Below are positions 1-5,881 of a stretch of DNA of 7,168 nt, piece by piece. Origin of the DNA: Methanofollis sp. GTDB lineage: Archaea > Halobacteriota > Methanomicrobia > Methanomicrobiales > Methanofollaceae. Both the position numbers and the translations under genes were made by a program. The notes under the pieces were generated by a model. That model did no database searches and had not been told where the DNA came from. It saw nothing but the letters and a program-made list of their open reading frames with translations. Location: the NCBI GenBank assembly GCA_028696365.1, contig JAQVHG010000046.1:1-7168 (forward strand). The letters are read 5' to 3'. How positions within the stretch are numbered: position 1 is the first letter of the stretch; each line of letters opens with the position of its first letter.

Positions 1-2
1 AC

Positions 3-1946
3 GGGGGGAACGAATACCTCATCAACATGATCGACACCCCAGGTCACGTCGACTTTGGTGGCGACGTGACCCGTGCGATGCGTGCGGTGGACGGTGCGGT
101 TGTTGTCGTGGACGCCGTTGAAGGGACCATGCCCCAGACTGAGACGGTATTGCGGCAAGCTCTCAAGGAAGGTGTTAAGCCGGTACTCTTCGTCAACAAG
201 GTCGACCGGCTGATCAATGAGCTCCAGGTCGATGCCACCGAGATGCAGATCCGTCTCGGCAGGGTCATCGACAAGGTGAACAAGCTCATCAAGGGCATGA
301 ACGAGAAGATGTACAACGATGGCTGGAAGCTCGATGCTGCACAGGGCACCGTGGCGTTCGGGTCTGCGCTGTACAACTGGGCGGTCTCGGTCCCGTACAT
401 GAAGACCTCTGGCGTAAACTTCGGTGAGGTCTTTGAGCGCTGCCGTGCCGAGGACATGAAGACCCTCGCAAAGAAGAGCCCTCTCCACGATGTGCTCCTC
501 GATATGGTGGTCAAGCACCTGCCAAACCCAGTCGAGGCCCAGGACCGGCGTGTTCATATCATCTGGCACGGGGACTATGAGTCCAAGGTCGGCAAGGCCA
601 TGATCGGCTGTGACCCGAAGGGTCCGGTCGCGATGATGGTCACTGACATCTCCTTTGATCCCCATGCGGGCGAAGTTGCCACTGGTCGGCTCTTCTCAGG
701 GACGCTCAGCCGCGGCGACGAGCTTTATATCTCTGGCACGGGTGGCAAGTCCAACCGTCTCCAGCAGGTTGGGATCTTTATGGGTCCAGAGCGGATCGAG
801 GTCGATAACCTCTGTGCCGGCAATATTGCGGCGGTCACCGGGCTCAAGGACGCTATCGTCGGGTCCACGGTTACCTCGATCATGGATATGGCACCGTTCG
901 AGTCTCTCCAGCACTACTCTGAGCCTGTCATGACAGTCGCGGTCGAGGCAAAGAACATGAAGGATCTCCCGAAGCTCGTCACCGTGCTCAGGCAGGTCGC
1001 CAAGGAAGATCCGACGGTCAGAGTCACCATCAACGAGGAGACCGGCGAGCACCTTATCTCAGGGATGGGCGAGCTCCACCTGGAGATCATCACTGGGAGG
1101 ATCACGAGGGACAAGGGTGTCGAGATCGTCACCTCCCCGCCGATCGTCGTCTACCGCGAGACCGCAGCCCACGGAGCCGGGCCGGTCGAAGGAAAGTCTC
1201 CGAACCGCCACAACAGGTTCTATATCGAGCTTGAGCCGATGGAGCCGGAAGTTGTTGATCTGATCAAGAGCGGCGAGCTCTCAATGAACTTGCCCGAACT
1301 TGAGCGGCGTGAGATCCTGATGAACGCGGGTGTGAACAAGGAAGAGGCCAAGAATATTAAGGCCATCGAGGGCACGAACGTCTTCTACGACATGACCAAG
1401 GGTATCCAGTACCTCAACGAGACGATGGAACTGGTCCTTGAGGGCTGGCGTGAGGCGATTGCCGGTGGCCCGCTCGCGGAAGAAGAGGTCCAGAACCTCA
1501 AGATCCGTCTGGTCGATGTGAAGCTCCACGAGGACGCTATCCACCGTGGTCCCGCCCAGGTTATTCCTGCGGTGAGGTCGGCGGTGAAGGCCGGTATCCT
1601 CCTGGCAGGCGACACGCTCCTGGAACCCACGCAGAAGATCCAGATCACGGTCCCGATGGAACAGATGGGTGCGGCGACTGGTCAGATCCAGGGCCGGCGC
1701 GGGCAGGTCTTTGATATGCAGAGCATCGGCGACACGATCACGGTAGTCGGCAAGGCGCCGGTGGCTGAACTCTTTGGGTTCGCAGGTGATCTCAGGTCGG
1801 CGACTGAGGGACGTGCGATGTGGTCCACTGAGTTTGCCGGGTTCGAGATGGTGCCTTCCAGCCTCCTGAGTGAGGTTGTGATGAGCATCAGGAAGCGTAA
1901 GGGTCTGAAGGAACAGATCCCGAAGCCAGAAGATTATCTGGCGTGA
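3..1946 (+). CDS. fusA: Translation elongation factor 2 (EF-2), 5'-truncated by window edge
   Basis: Archaeal EF-2 is the GTPase that drives ribosomal translocation in the cytoplasm. The frame is open from base 3, giving 647 visible codons. Archaeal EF-2 is about 730 residues, so roughly 80 N-terminal residues, including the P-loop, lie outside the window. Visible landmarks are the G3 motif DTPGH (codons 33-47), the G4 motif NKVD (195-206), the domain II stretch GEVATGRLFSG, the domain III stretch ISGMGELHLEI, and the domain IV loop DAIHRGPAQ. The His codon at 1542-1544 is the expected diphthamide site. Domain V (GRRGQVFDMQ, then GDLRSATEGRA) is complete and the protein ends EDYLA. The internal ATG at 27 is not the start, because homologous sequence (EYLIN) runs upstream of it. 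Codon third positions are strongly G/C, as expected for a highly expressed gene. No tuf gene follows within the window. Confidence 0.98.
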   Translation, partial: GGNEYLINMIDTPGHVDFGGDVTRAMRAVDGAVVVVDAVEGTMPQTETVLRQALKEGVKPVLFVNKVDRLINELQVDATEMQIRLGRVIDKVNKLIKGMNEKMYNDGWKLDAAQGTVAFGSALYNWAVSVPYMKTSGVNFGEVFERCRAEDMKTLAKKSPLHDVLLDMVVKHLPNPVEAQDRRVHIIWHGDYESKVGKAMIGCDPKGPVAMMVTDISFDPHAGEVATGRLFSGTLSRGDELYISGTGGKSNRLQQVGIFMGPERIEVDNLCAGNIAAVTGLKDAIVGSTVTSIMDMAPFESLQHYSEPVMTVAVEAKNMKDLPKLVTVLRQVAKEDPTVRVTINEETGEHLISGMGELHLEIITGRITRDKGVEIVTSPPIVVYRETAAHGAGPVEGKSPNRHNRFYIELEPMEPEVVDLIKSGELSMNLPELERREILMNAGVNKEEAKNIKAIEGTNVFYDMTKGIQYLNETMELVLEGWREAIAGGPLAEEEVQNLKIRLVDVKLHEDAIHRGPAQVIPAVRSAVKAGILLAGDTLLEPTQKIQITVPMEQMGAATGQIQGRRGQVFDMQSIGDTITVVGKAPVAELFGFAGDLRSATEGRAMWSTEFAGFEMVPSSLLSEVVMSIRKRKGLKEQIPKPEDYLA

Positions 1947-1963
1947 ATACCCTCACCAGAATA

Positions 1964-1969
1964 TTTTTT
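1964..1969 (+). terminator. T-tract 18 bp after the fusA stop
   Basis: A run of six T follows the fusA stop codon closely. Archaeal RNA polymerase terminates at oligo-U tracts without needing a strong hairpin, so this is a plausible first terminator for EF-2 mRNA. It is short, and the stronger tracts at 2052-2071 may act as backup. Confidence 0.45.
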
Positions 1970-1989
1970 GATGGAACAGTGGCGAAAGC

Positions 1990-2024
1990 CCCCTTCTGTC
2001 TCTTCTGGCTGCGGGCAGGAGGGG
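1990..2024. other. Hairpin in the fusA 3' intergenic region
   Basis: Bases 1990-2000 (CCCCTTCTGTC) can pair with 2014-2024 (GGCAGGAGGGG) over 11 bp with two G-U wobbles and a 13-base loop. It sits between the first T-tract and the double T-tract at 2052-2071. It could be a 3' mRNA structure of fusA, or part of the local repeat sequence. Confidence 0.4.
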
Positions 2025-2051
2025 TGCCGCTGGTTCTGTGCCGTCGTGTGA

Positions 2052-2071
2052 TTTTTTTGAGATCTTTTTTT
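2052..2071 (+). terminator. Double T-tract terminator
   Basis: There are two runs of seven T (2052-2058 and 2065-2071) six bases apart. Tandem T-tracts like this are typical archaeal intrinsic terminators, and they would stop fusA readthrough before the dispersed repeat that begins here. Confidence 0.5.
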
Positions 2072-2175
2072 CTGAGGTCATCCCAGAACTCTCCAGCCCT
2101 TCTCCTCAACGATTGAGAGTGATGGATGATGATTGGAGAGTCCACGCTTCTTCATTGCGCACCTACGCATCCATC
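2072..2175 (+). repeat. Dispersed repeat, family 1, copy 1
   Basis: This stretch is related to 4598-4700. The best block, 2077-2100, matches 4603-4626 at 22 of 24 positions. Beyond that, both copies have a small hairpin (here around TCAACGATTGA), then TGGAGAGT, then a related CTTC-rich tail. A third, inverted partial copy lies at 5495-5526. No in-frame coding signal is shared convincingly, so it is treated as a non-coding repeat. Confidence 0.6.
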
Positions 2176-2424
2176 GCCTTTCTACGCCCTCGTGCCTGGG
2201 GTGCTGCGATGGCGAGAGGGACTGGGAGAGAGAGAAGATCATGAAGACGGGAGGTGATTCTCCGTCAATCTTCATCAGCGGGAGGCATGTCTGGTCATCA
2301 TACCTCCCTCCTGTCGCTCGCCCTGCCGGGGGTATGGTGAAGGAGGGATCTCCCGATTTTTTTCTGCGTCTGTGATGGAGGCCGCACCAGATCGTTCATC
2401 ATCGATCACGACGTTCTCTTCTCC
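2176..2424. other. Intergenic region with hairpins, no convincing gene
   Basis: Nothing here reads as a conserved protein. ATGAAGA at 2241-2247 pairs with TCTTCAT at 2269-2275, with further CGG/CCG pairing inside the arm. TCCCTCCT at 2305-2312 is the exact complement of AGGAGGGA at 2341-2348, so a strong Shine-Dalgarno-like site (GGAGG, 2342-2346) could be hidden in a stem. A seven-T run at 2357-2363 follows. The section from 2185 onward faintly resembles the hairpin-bearing repeats at 4703 and 5601. An open frame at 2133-2375 has poor composition and is judged spurious. Confidence 0.5.
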
Positions 2425-2766
2425 ATGTATCTGGGACAGAACCTCACCCCTGGCGAGACCATCGACCTCGCCAGGCTCCGGGCGTTGAAGGAGGCAGACG
2501 AGATGGAGGTCTGGGTCTACTTCGATGAAGACCTGGCCCGCACTTCTTCCATAGAAGCAGACCTTCAGGCCTTCGAGTTCGTCGCCGAACCTGCCAGGCC
2601 TTTCATCGAACTGCGCCGGTTCTTCCAGTACATGGAGAGCAGGGAACCAGGGTTCACGGGGAGGGGTGGGGACATGGAGACTGAAATCGTCGCTGTCGGC
2701 GAGCGCGAGGCCTACTGCGCCTGTGCCCTCTGCTCCAGGCCTTATGTGAAGGTCCTTCTGAGGTAG
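2425..2766 (+). CDS. Hypothetical protein, 113 aa, Cys-rich C-terminus
   Basis: I do not recognise this family. The frame is judged real because nearly every codon third position is G or C, as in fusA. The opposing minus-strand frame lacks this bias and reads as low-complexity Pro/Arg/Gly. The product is acidic, soluble-looking and has no signal peptide. It has a central segment EVWVYFDEDLARTSS and ends with CACALCSRPY, a Cys-x-Cys-x2-Cys cluster that might bind a metal. The start is uncertain. ATG 2425 has no Shine-Dalgarno. ATG 2503 has a perfect AAGGAGG eight bases upstream, which would give 87 aa, but that AAGGAGG is also a Lys-Glu-Ala coding stretch. Coding-like third positions also extend about 45 bases upstream of 2425 without an ATG, GTG or TTG. 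The gene may therefore have a rare start codon or a damaged 5' end. Confidence 0.7.
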   Translation: MYLGQNLTPGETIDLARLRALKEADEMEVWVYFDEDLARTSSIEADLQAFEFVAEPARPFIELRRFFQYMESREPGFTGRGGDMETEIVAVGEREAYCACALCSRPYVKVLLR

Positions 2767-2780
2767 GTCCCTCACCGCAC

Positions 2781-2787
2781 CTATAGA
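2781..2787 (+). promoter_or_regulatory. TATA box for the DUF2202 lipoprotein gene
   Basis: CTATAGA lies about 34 bases upstream of the ATG at 2819. With the usual archaeal spacing of about 26 bases, transcription would start near 2810 and leave a leader under 10 bases. This fits the absence of a Shine-Dalgarno before that ATG. Confidence 0.4.
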
Positions 2788-2818
2788 CCTATTACGTCCT
2801 CTGGCGATTCCCCCTCCC

Positions 2819-3481
2819 ATGGGCAGGAAGCTGATCGCTATCATGTTCCTCCTCATCTCTGCCCTTCTCTCGGCCGGGTGCACTGGAGGAGGAGGAGAGG
2901 GGCAGGGAGATGGGAAGGGAGGAGCCCCGCACGTCACGGGATCTGTTCCCGGCGGTCTGGACGCGAACGAGGAGGCCGACATTTTCTATCTCAGGGAAGA
3001 AGAAAAACTTGCAAGAGATGCCTACACCTATTTTTGTGACCTCTTCGGGGCGCAGATCTTTGAGAGGATCGCAGAGTCTGAACAGACTCATATGGACGCG
3101 GTTCTAACCCTGATCGACCGATACGGTCTTGAAGATCCGGCACAGGCCGAAGCAGGAAAATTCACCAACGAAACCCTCCAGGAGATGTACGAGACATTGA
3201 CGACGAGGGGTGCGGCCTCAGAGACCGAGGCGTTGGCGGTCGCCGCGGAGATCGAGGAGACTGACATCGTCGATCTCCAGGAGGCACTGGCCCGCACCGA
3301 CAACCCTGAGATCACGCAGGTGTATACTTCGCTGATGCAGGGTTCAGAGAACCACCTTAGGGCTTTTGTTAGAAATCTGAGACAATTGGGTGTCGATTAT
3401 CAGCCCGTCGTGCTCTCTGAGGAAGAGTTTGAGACGATCATTAGCGAGGATATTCCTTCTGTCAGAGGTATGGGTTCATAA
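2819..3481 (+). CDS. DUF2202 (ferritin-like) domain lipoprotein
   Basis: The 220-residue product has a lipoprotein signal: a positively charged start (MGRKL), a hydrophobic core at residues 6-17, and a lipobox SAGC with the lipidated Cys at position 21. A Gly-rich linker (22-47) follows, so the domain should be tethered outside the cytoplasmic membrane. Residues about 50-190 match the DUF2202 family, a four-helix ferritin-like fold of unknown function. Typical motifs are REEEKLARDAY (59-69), SEQTHMDAV with an ExxH pair E88/H91, FTNETLQEMY (115-124), EIEETDIVDL (144-153) and GSENHLRAF (175-183). The Glu/His spacing would suit a di-metal site, but this is inferred. ATG 2819 is chosen because it gives a complete signal peptide and lies just downstream of a TATA-like box. 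Nothing adjacent suggests a partner. Confidence 0.9.
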   Translation: MGRKLIAIMFLLISALLSAGCTGGGGEGQGDGKGGAPHVTGSVPGGLDANEEADIFYLREEEKLARDAYTYFCDLFGAQIFERIAESEQTHMDAVLTLIDRYGLEDPAQAEAGKFTNETLQEMYETLTTRGAASETEALAVAAEIEETDIVDLQEALARTDNPEITQVYTSLMQGSENHLRAFVRNLRQLGVDYQPVVLSEEEFETIISEDIPSVRGMGS

Positions 3482-3488
3482 AATGGAT

Positions 3489-3874
3489 CTGTAGAACCTC
3501 TCATGTTGGCCCTCTCTGGTGGGGGGATGGCCGTTTGAAGAGTGGAAATTTTGGCTCTGTAGAAATCCTCTGGACTGTTATCTTTGGCGGGGGGCTTGGC
3601 CGCCCCCCGGTCCCCCCGCGCGAGCGATAGGTCGAGGACGGCATTACCCTCTTCATGGTCATTGATTGTGCCTTCCTGACACTTTCTTCATCCTTGGGGG
3701 TCCGGGGGCGCTGCCCCCGGCGAGAAGATGGGGGAAGGCGGTTGAATCGCGCTCGTACTGAGAATTGGTGGGGGTTTCTACAGGGCCGAGATCCTCCGCT
3801 CATTCACGGAGGTCCGAGGGGCAGCACGCCCCCCGCTAGAGAGGTTCATCAAGAGGATTTCTACAGAGCCAAAA
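3489..3874. mobile_element. MITE-like element A with 22-bp perfect inverted repeats
   Basis: Bases 3549-3570 are the exact reverse complement of 3853-3874 (22 of 22; core CTGTAGAAATCC / GGATTTCTACAG). A second, outer/inner pair of the same core occurs at 3489-3502 and 3775-3786, suggesting nested or composite insertion. Similarity continues inward of the 22-mers for tens of bases (GCGGGGGGC on both sides in inverted form). Inside are GC-rich hairpins: 3588-3594 with 3603-3609, and an 8-bp perfect stem at 3702-3720 with loop GCT. Next to the latter is a reversed copy of the GGACCCCC-GGATGAAG motif found at 4735 and 5637. No transposase or convincing reading frame is present, so a non-autonomous element is the simplest reading. 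The right end lies 5 bp from the stop codon of the minus-strand gene. Confidence 0.65.
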
Positions 3875-3879
3875 AGAGG

Positions 3880-4557
3880 TTATGGCCTCAAAAACGTGGC
3901 TGCGCTGGCAACACCCTCCAGTCCGCCCTGGAGGAAGACGATCCCAAACACCCCTTCTACGAGCGTACCTTTGATGTGCTCAATCTCGGTGGTCTTCTTC
4001 CTGACATGGGGGTCAAACTGGATCCGGTGTTCATACAGTCCCCACCGGTCCGCAAGTCTAGCCATATTCGCGTTGCTCTCGTACTCCTTCCGCCTTTCCG
4101 ACAGTTTCCCGGCATCCGCAGGTCTCGGGCTCCAGATCTCTCTGAGTACCCCAATCTTCAATGCAGCATCTCCGATCCAGGCAAGTGTTTCAGCTGCATC
4201 AGGGAGAGAAGCCAGTTCAGTTAATTTCTCCTGCGAGAGGGAGCAACTCCCATCATTAAAATGAACCGCAACCTCTGAGAAGAGATTTCGTGTACTTGGC
4301 TGGAAAAAAATCATGGCAAACATCTCATGATTTCTGATCCCATAGCCGAGATCAGTCTCGACCCTGGGGCGCACTTCGGCCCCGACCGCTGCCATCTGTT
4401 CAATTATTATATCAAGAGAGGAGATCCAGTGTCCCATCTTCTCGATGGCGTGGTGTTTCCCAGACTGGAGAGAGGCACGCGTCTCGAACAGGCCGTCTCG
4501 TAGAACTTGCAGGTTCTGTTCGACCCCTACCGTGTGCCATCTGAGTGTCTGATGCAT
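3880..4557 (-). CDS. RNase III-fold family protein without dsRNA-binding domain
   Basis: The 225-residue product carries an RNase III-like domain at about residues 75-220. AETLAWIGDAAL (122-133) aligns with the RNase III signature (NERLEFLGDS type). LSERRKEYESNANMARLAD (152-170) aligns with the helix after it, and HIKGTLVEGVFGIVFLQGG (194-212) with the DxxEAxxGAxxLDGG segment. Of the classical metal ligands, E123, D130 and E201 are kept, the second signature Glu is Ala126, and the Asp three residues before E201 is Thr198. There is no C-terminal dsRBD; in this it resembles Mini-III. Whether it cleaves RNA is unknown. The frame stays open upstream to 4710, but that extension runs through dispersed repeat. 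A TATA-like box about 27 bases before ATG 4557 supports a leaderless start there. ATG at 4437 (residue 41) is an alternative. The gene is monocistronic and convergent with the lipoprotein gene. Confidence 0.82.
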   Translation of the reverse strand: MHQTLRWHTVGVEQNLQVLRDGLFETRASLQSGKHHAIEKMGHWISSLDIIIEQMAAVGAEVRPRVETDLGYGIRNHEMFAMIFFQPSTRNLFSEVAVHFNDGSCSLSQEKLTELASLPDAAETLAWIGDAALKIGVLREIWSPRPADAGKLSERRKEYESNANMARLADRWGLYEHRIQFDPHVRKKTTEIEHIKGTLVEGVFGIVFLQGGLEGVASAATFLRP

Positions 4558-4580
4558 TGGGGATGAGGAGTCCTGATCTG

Positions 4581-4587
4581 GTTTATC
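4581..4587 (-). promoter_or_regulatory. TATA-like box for the RNase III-fold gene
   Basis: On the minus strand this reads GGATAAAC, centred about 27 bases before the ATG at 4557. That spacing places the transcription start at or next to the start codon, implying a leaderless mRNA, and no Shine-Dalgarno is visible there. The box is a weak match to consensus. Confidence 0.35.
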
Positions 4588-4597
4588 CTTTCTGTCA

Positions 4598-4700
4598 TGG
4601 AAGTCATCCCCAAACTCTCCAGCCCTCCCCCTTCTCAGAAGAGAGCACTGAATATGGTGGAGAGTTCTTCCCTCTCTTCGTTGCCTAACCATGCCTTCAT
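4598..4700 (+). repeat. Dispersed repeat, family 1, copy 2
   Basis: Diverged partner of 2072-2175, best at 4603-4626. It contains a small hairpin (CTTCT/AGAAG, about 4631-4642), then TGGAGAGT and a CTCTTCGTTGC tail corresponding to CTTCTTCATTGC in copy 1. It covers the upstream part of the minus-strand open frame at 4558-4710, which is why that part is not annotated as protein. Confidence 0.6.
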
Positions 4701-4702
4701 GC

Positions 4703-4844
4703 CTTCCCATACCACTGTGCCGGGGGAGACCCCCGGACCCCCTGGATGAAGATAGGGTCGGGAAGGCAGATTCAAACTCCCTGAAGATGGATTGTCGTCC
4801 ACGATCTATCGTGATGAGGGGGGCTTGGGGGGCGGTAAGCCCCC
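4703..4844 (+). repeat. Hairpin-bearing repeat, family 2 (element C)
   Basis: Bases 4735-4787 match 5637-5689 at 52 of 53 positions, so the copies are recent or under constraint. Just upstream is a perfect stem, CCGGGGG-AGA-CCCCCGG. The equivalent stem near 5620-5638 has a different sequence but still pairs. A second hairpin is formed by GGGGGCTT (4819-4826) and AAGCCCCC (4837-4844). Unlike elements A and B, this copy lacks the CTACAG-type ends, so it is probably a partial or solo core. Confidence 0.65.
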
Positions 4845-4859
4845 AGGTCGAGGATAGTG

Positions 4860-5494
4860 TTTAGAATTTCTGGAAGGAAGCACTTCAGTTCAAGATGAGT
4901 TTCAACCCTAGTGACTTTTGGGATATATTCATGGATAAAGTATAAATAGCAATTTCCCTACCTGGACCTGCCTCAGGGGGACGCGATCCAAGGATTTGAC
5001 CTGCAGTGATGGGGTGAGTACGATGGCTGAAACGGCTTGAAGGCCATCTCAACGCTGAAGACTCCCTTTCACTGGGCCGAACAGACGTCTGGCTGAAGAT
5101 ATGGCTGTGACTGGTCGGGCCTACAGGTCTTCTCCAGCAGAGGGGTTGTGGGCAGTGAAGACGGCCGGACATGGTGCCGGCGTATCTTCAACAGGCACGA
5201 TGCTGCATCTGCCTGGCCTATTGGTCAAAACGGCTGAAGACCATGGGCAGAGAGGGGCATGATGCAGGGCCGATCGGGATCCTGGAGAGTTCCTCTGGGG
5301 CGCTATTACACTGCTGTATCGAATCCATATCTTCCGTCGAGATGGTGCCAGCCCCTAATCCCTCAAAGATCTGCGGGATTTCTCATGCTCACTATCGCTC
5401 GCACCCTGCAGAAGATAGGGAAGAGGATGTGAACCCTCTCTTCAGGATCATCATGGGTGTCTTCCGACCTCCATCGTCATCTTCTGTGACGGTA
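4860..5494. other. Non-coding stretch, no recognisable gene
   Basis: All open frames here have atypical composition and resemble no family I know. The largest, 5171-5686 plus and 4885-5172 minus, are rich in Ser/Pro/Arg/Cys and lack the G/C third-position bias of the neighbouring genes. A 53-codon frame at 5101-5262 is slightly more protein-like but has no ribosome site. I see no tRNA, SRP RNA or RNase P RNA signature. The motif GGCTGAA recurs (5024, 5090, 5232) without clear structure. The region could be decayed sequence or an untranslated transcript from the TATA box at 4941. Confidence 0.5.
4941..4948 (+). promoter_or_regulatory. Orphan TATA box
   Basis: TATAAATA preceded by AAAG is the closest match to an archaeal BRE/TATA element in the window. 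Transcription would begin near 4967-4972. The first downstream reading frames are only 2 codons (ATG 5009) and 5 codons (ATG 5023), so any transcript would be non-coding or belong to a lost gene. Confidence 0.45.
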
Positions 5495-5526
5495 GGACCG
5501 GAGCGTTTTGGGGACAACCTCAGAAA
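5495..5526 (-). repeat. Dispersed repeat, family 1, partial inverted copy 3
   Basis: Read on the minus strand, this begins TTTCTGAGGT and continues TGTCCCCAAAACGCTCC. It parallels TTTCTGAGGTCATCCCAGAACTCTCC at 2069-2094 and the copy at 4603-4626. The match is imperfect and confined to about 32 bases. Confidence 0.45.
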
Positions 5527-5555
5527 CCAAGCCGGTATCCTTTATTTCACCAGTT

Positions 5556-5785
5556 CTGTAGAAACCCTCACCCTTTATGGGTGCAGGTGTGACTCGCCCG
5601 CTTTCCCATATACACCGTGCCCGGGGCGCTGCCCCTGGACCCCCTGGATGAAGATAGGGTCGGGAAGGCATATTCAAACTCCCTGAAGAGAAATCGCCGC
5701 CCTCGATCAATGGTGCCGCTGGGGGGTTTGGGGGGTGGCACGCACCTCGCCAGAGAGATCCATCAAGAGGATTTCTACAGGGCCC
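5556..5785. mobile_element. MITE-like element B
   Basis: The left end CTGTAGAAACCCTC (5556-5569) and the right end GAGGATTTCTACAG (5767-5780) are near-perfect inverted repeats and share the ends of element A. The right arm (about 5738-5785: GCACGC, then CAGAGAGATCCATCAAGAGG) closely matches the right arm of element A at 3820-3870. Inside is the family 2 core (5602-5689), with a hairpin around 5620-5638, and a GTGCC/GGCAC stem at 5713-5717 with 5737-5741. There is no room for a transposase in 230 bp, so it would depend on an enzyme supplied in trans. Confidence 0.65.
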
Positions 5786-5796
5786 AAACGTCTGCC

Positions 5797-5803
5797 TTTT
5801 TTT
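5797..5803 (+). terminator. T-tract after element B
   Basis: A seven-T run lies just beyond the right end of element B and about 30 bases before the next promoter. It would insulate the GerW operon from upstream transcription. Confidence 0.35.
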
Positions 5804-5830
5804 ATGTCACCAACACTCGATCCATATCTT

Positions 5831-5837
5831 TTTATAT
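5831..5837 (+). promoter_or_regulatory. TATA box of the GerW-DUF2953 operon
   Basis: TTTATAT lies about 48 bases before the chosen start at 5882. Transcription would begin near 5860, leaving a leader of about 22 bases that contains the ribosome site. It is the only promoter-like signal close to the three-gene cluster. Confidence 0.5.
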
Positions 5838-5872
5838 CATTTAGACAATTCTCGCGTGTGGTTTCGATGCCA

Positions 5873-5876
5873 GGAG
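5873..5876 (+). promoter_or_regulatory. Ribosome binding site deciding the GerW start
   Basis: GGAG ends five bases before the ATG at 5882. The other in-frame ATG at 5867 has no ribosome site and would place GGAG inside the coding region, so 5882 is preferred. Confidence 0.6.
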
Positions 5877-5881
5877 ATCAG

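Noticed and set aside
2133..2375. Plus-strand open frame of 80 codons before the small gene
   Set aside because: It runs through the dispersed repeat and two hairpins with no ribosome site and no coding bias. It was kept only as a possible frameshift partner in a finding.
2275..2982. Long minus-strand open frame of 235 codons opposite the small gene and the lipoprotein start
   Set aside because: It overlaps two plus-strand genes with clear codon bias, its third positions show no such bias, and the product is Pro/Arg/Gly-rich with no recognisable domain. It is an antisense shadow of GC-rich coding sequence.
3655..4264. Plus-strand open frames of 189 and 122 codons (3655-4224 and 3896-4264)
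   Set aside because: They are antisense to the RNase III-fold gene or run from element A into it; the minus-strand frame has the recognisable domain.
4558..4710. N-terminal extension of the RNase III-fold protein to an ATG at 4710
   Set aside because: The extension is translated from the dispersed repeat at 4598-4700, and a TATA-like box fits a start at 4557. The basic peptide looks like other chance translations of the same repeat.
5101..5262. 53-codon open frame starting MAVTGRAY
   Set aside because: It has no ribosome site, mixed third-position composition and no recognisable motif; it could be a relic, but nothing supports it as a gene.
5300..5335. tRNA T-loop-like sequence TATCGAATCC
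   Set aside because: No matching anticodon arm, D arm or acceptor stem can be placed around it at tRNA spacing.
5171..5686. Plus-strand open frame of 171 codons
   Set aside because: It runs from unexplained sequence into element B, has Ser/Pro/Cys-rich composition and no ribosome site, and its last third is a translation of the repeat core.
3489..5785. Possible CRISPR array, because the same short motifs recur
   Set aside because: The motifs occur as inverted pairs at irregular distances, not as direct repeats with uniform spacers, and no cas genes are present.
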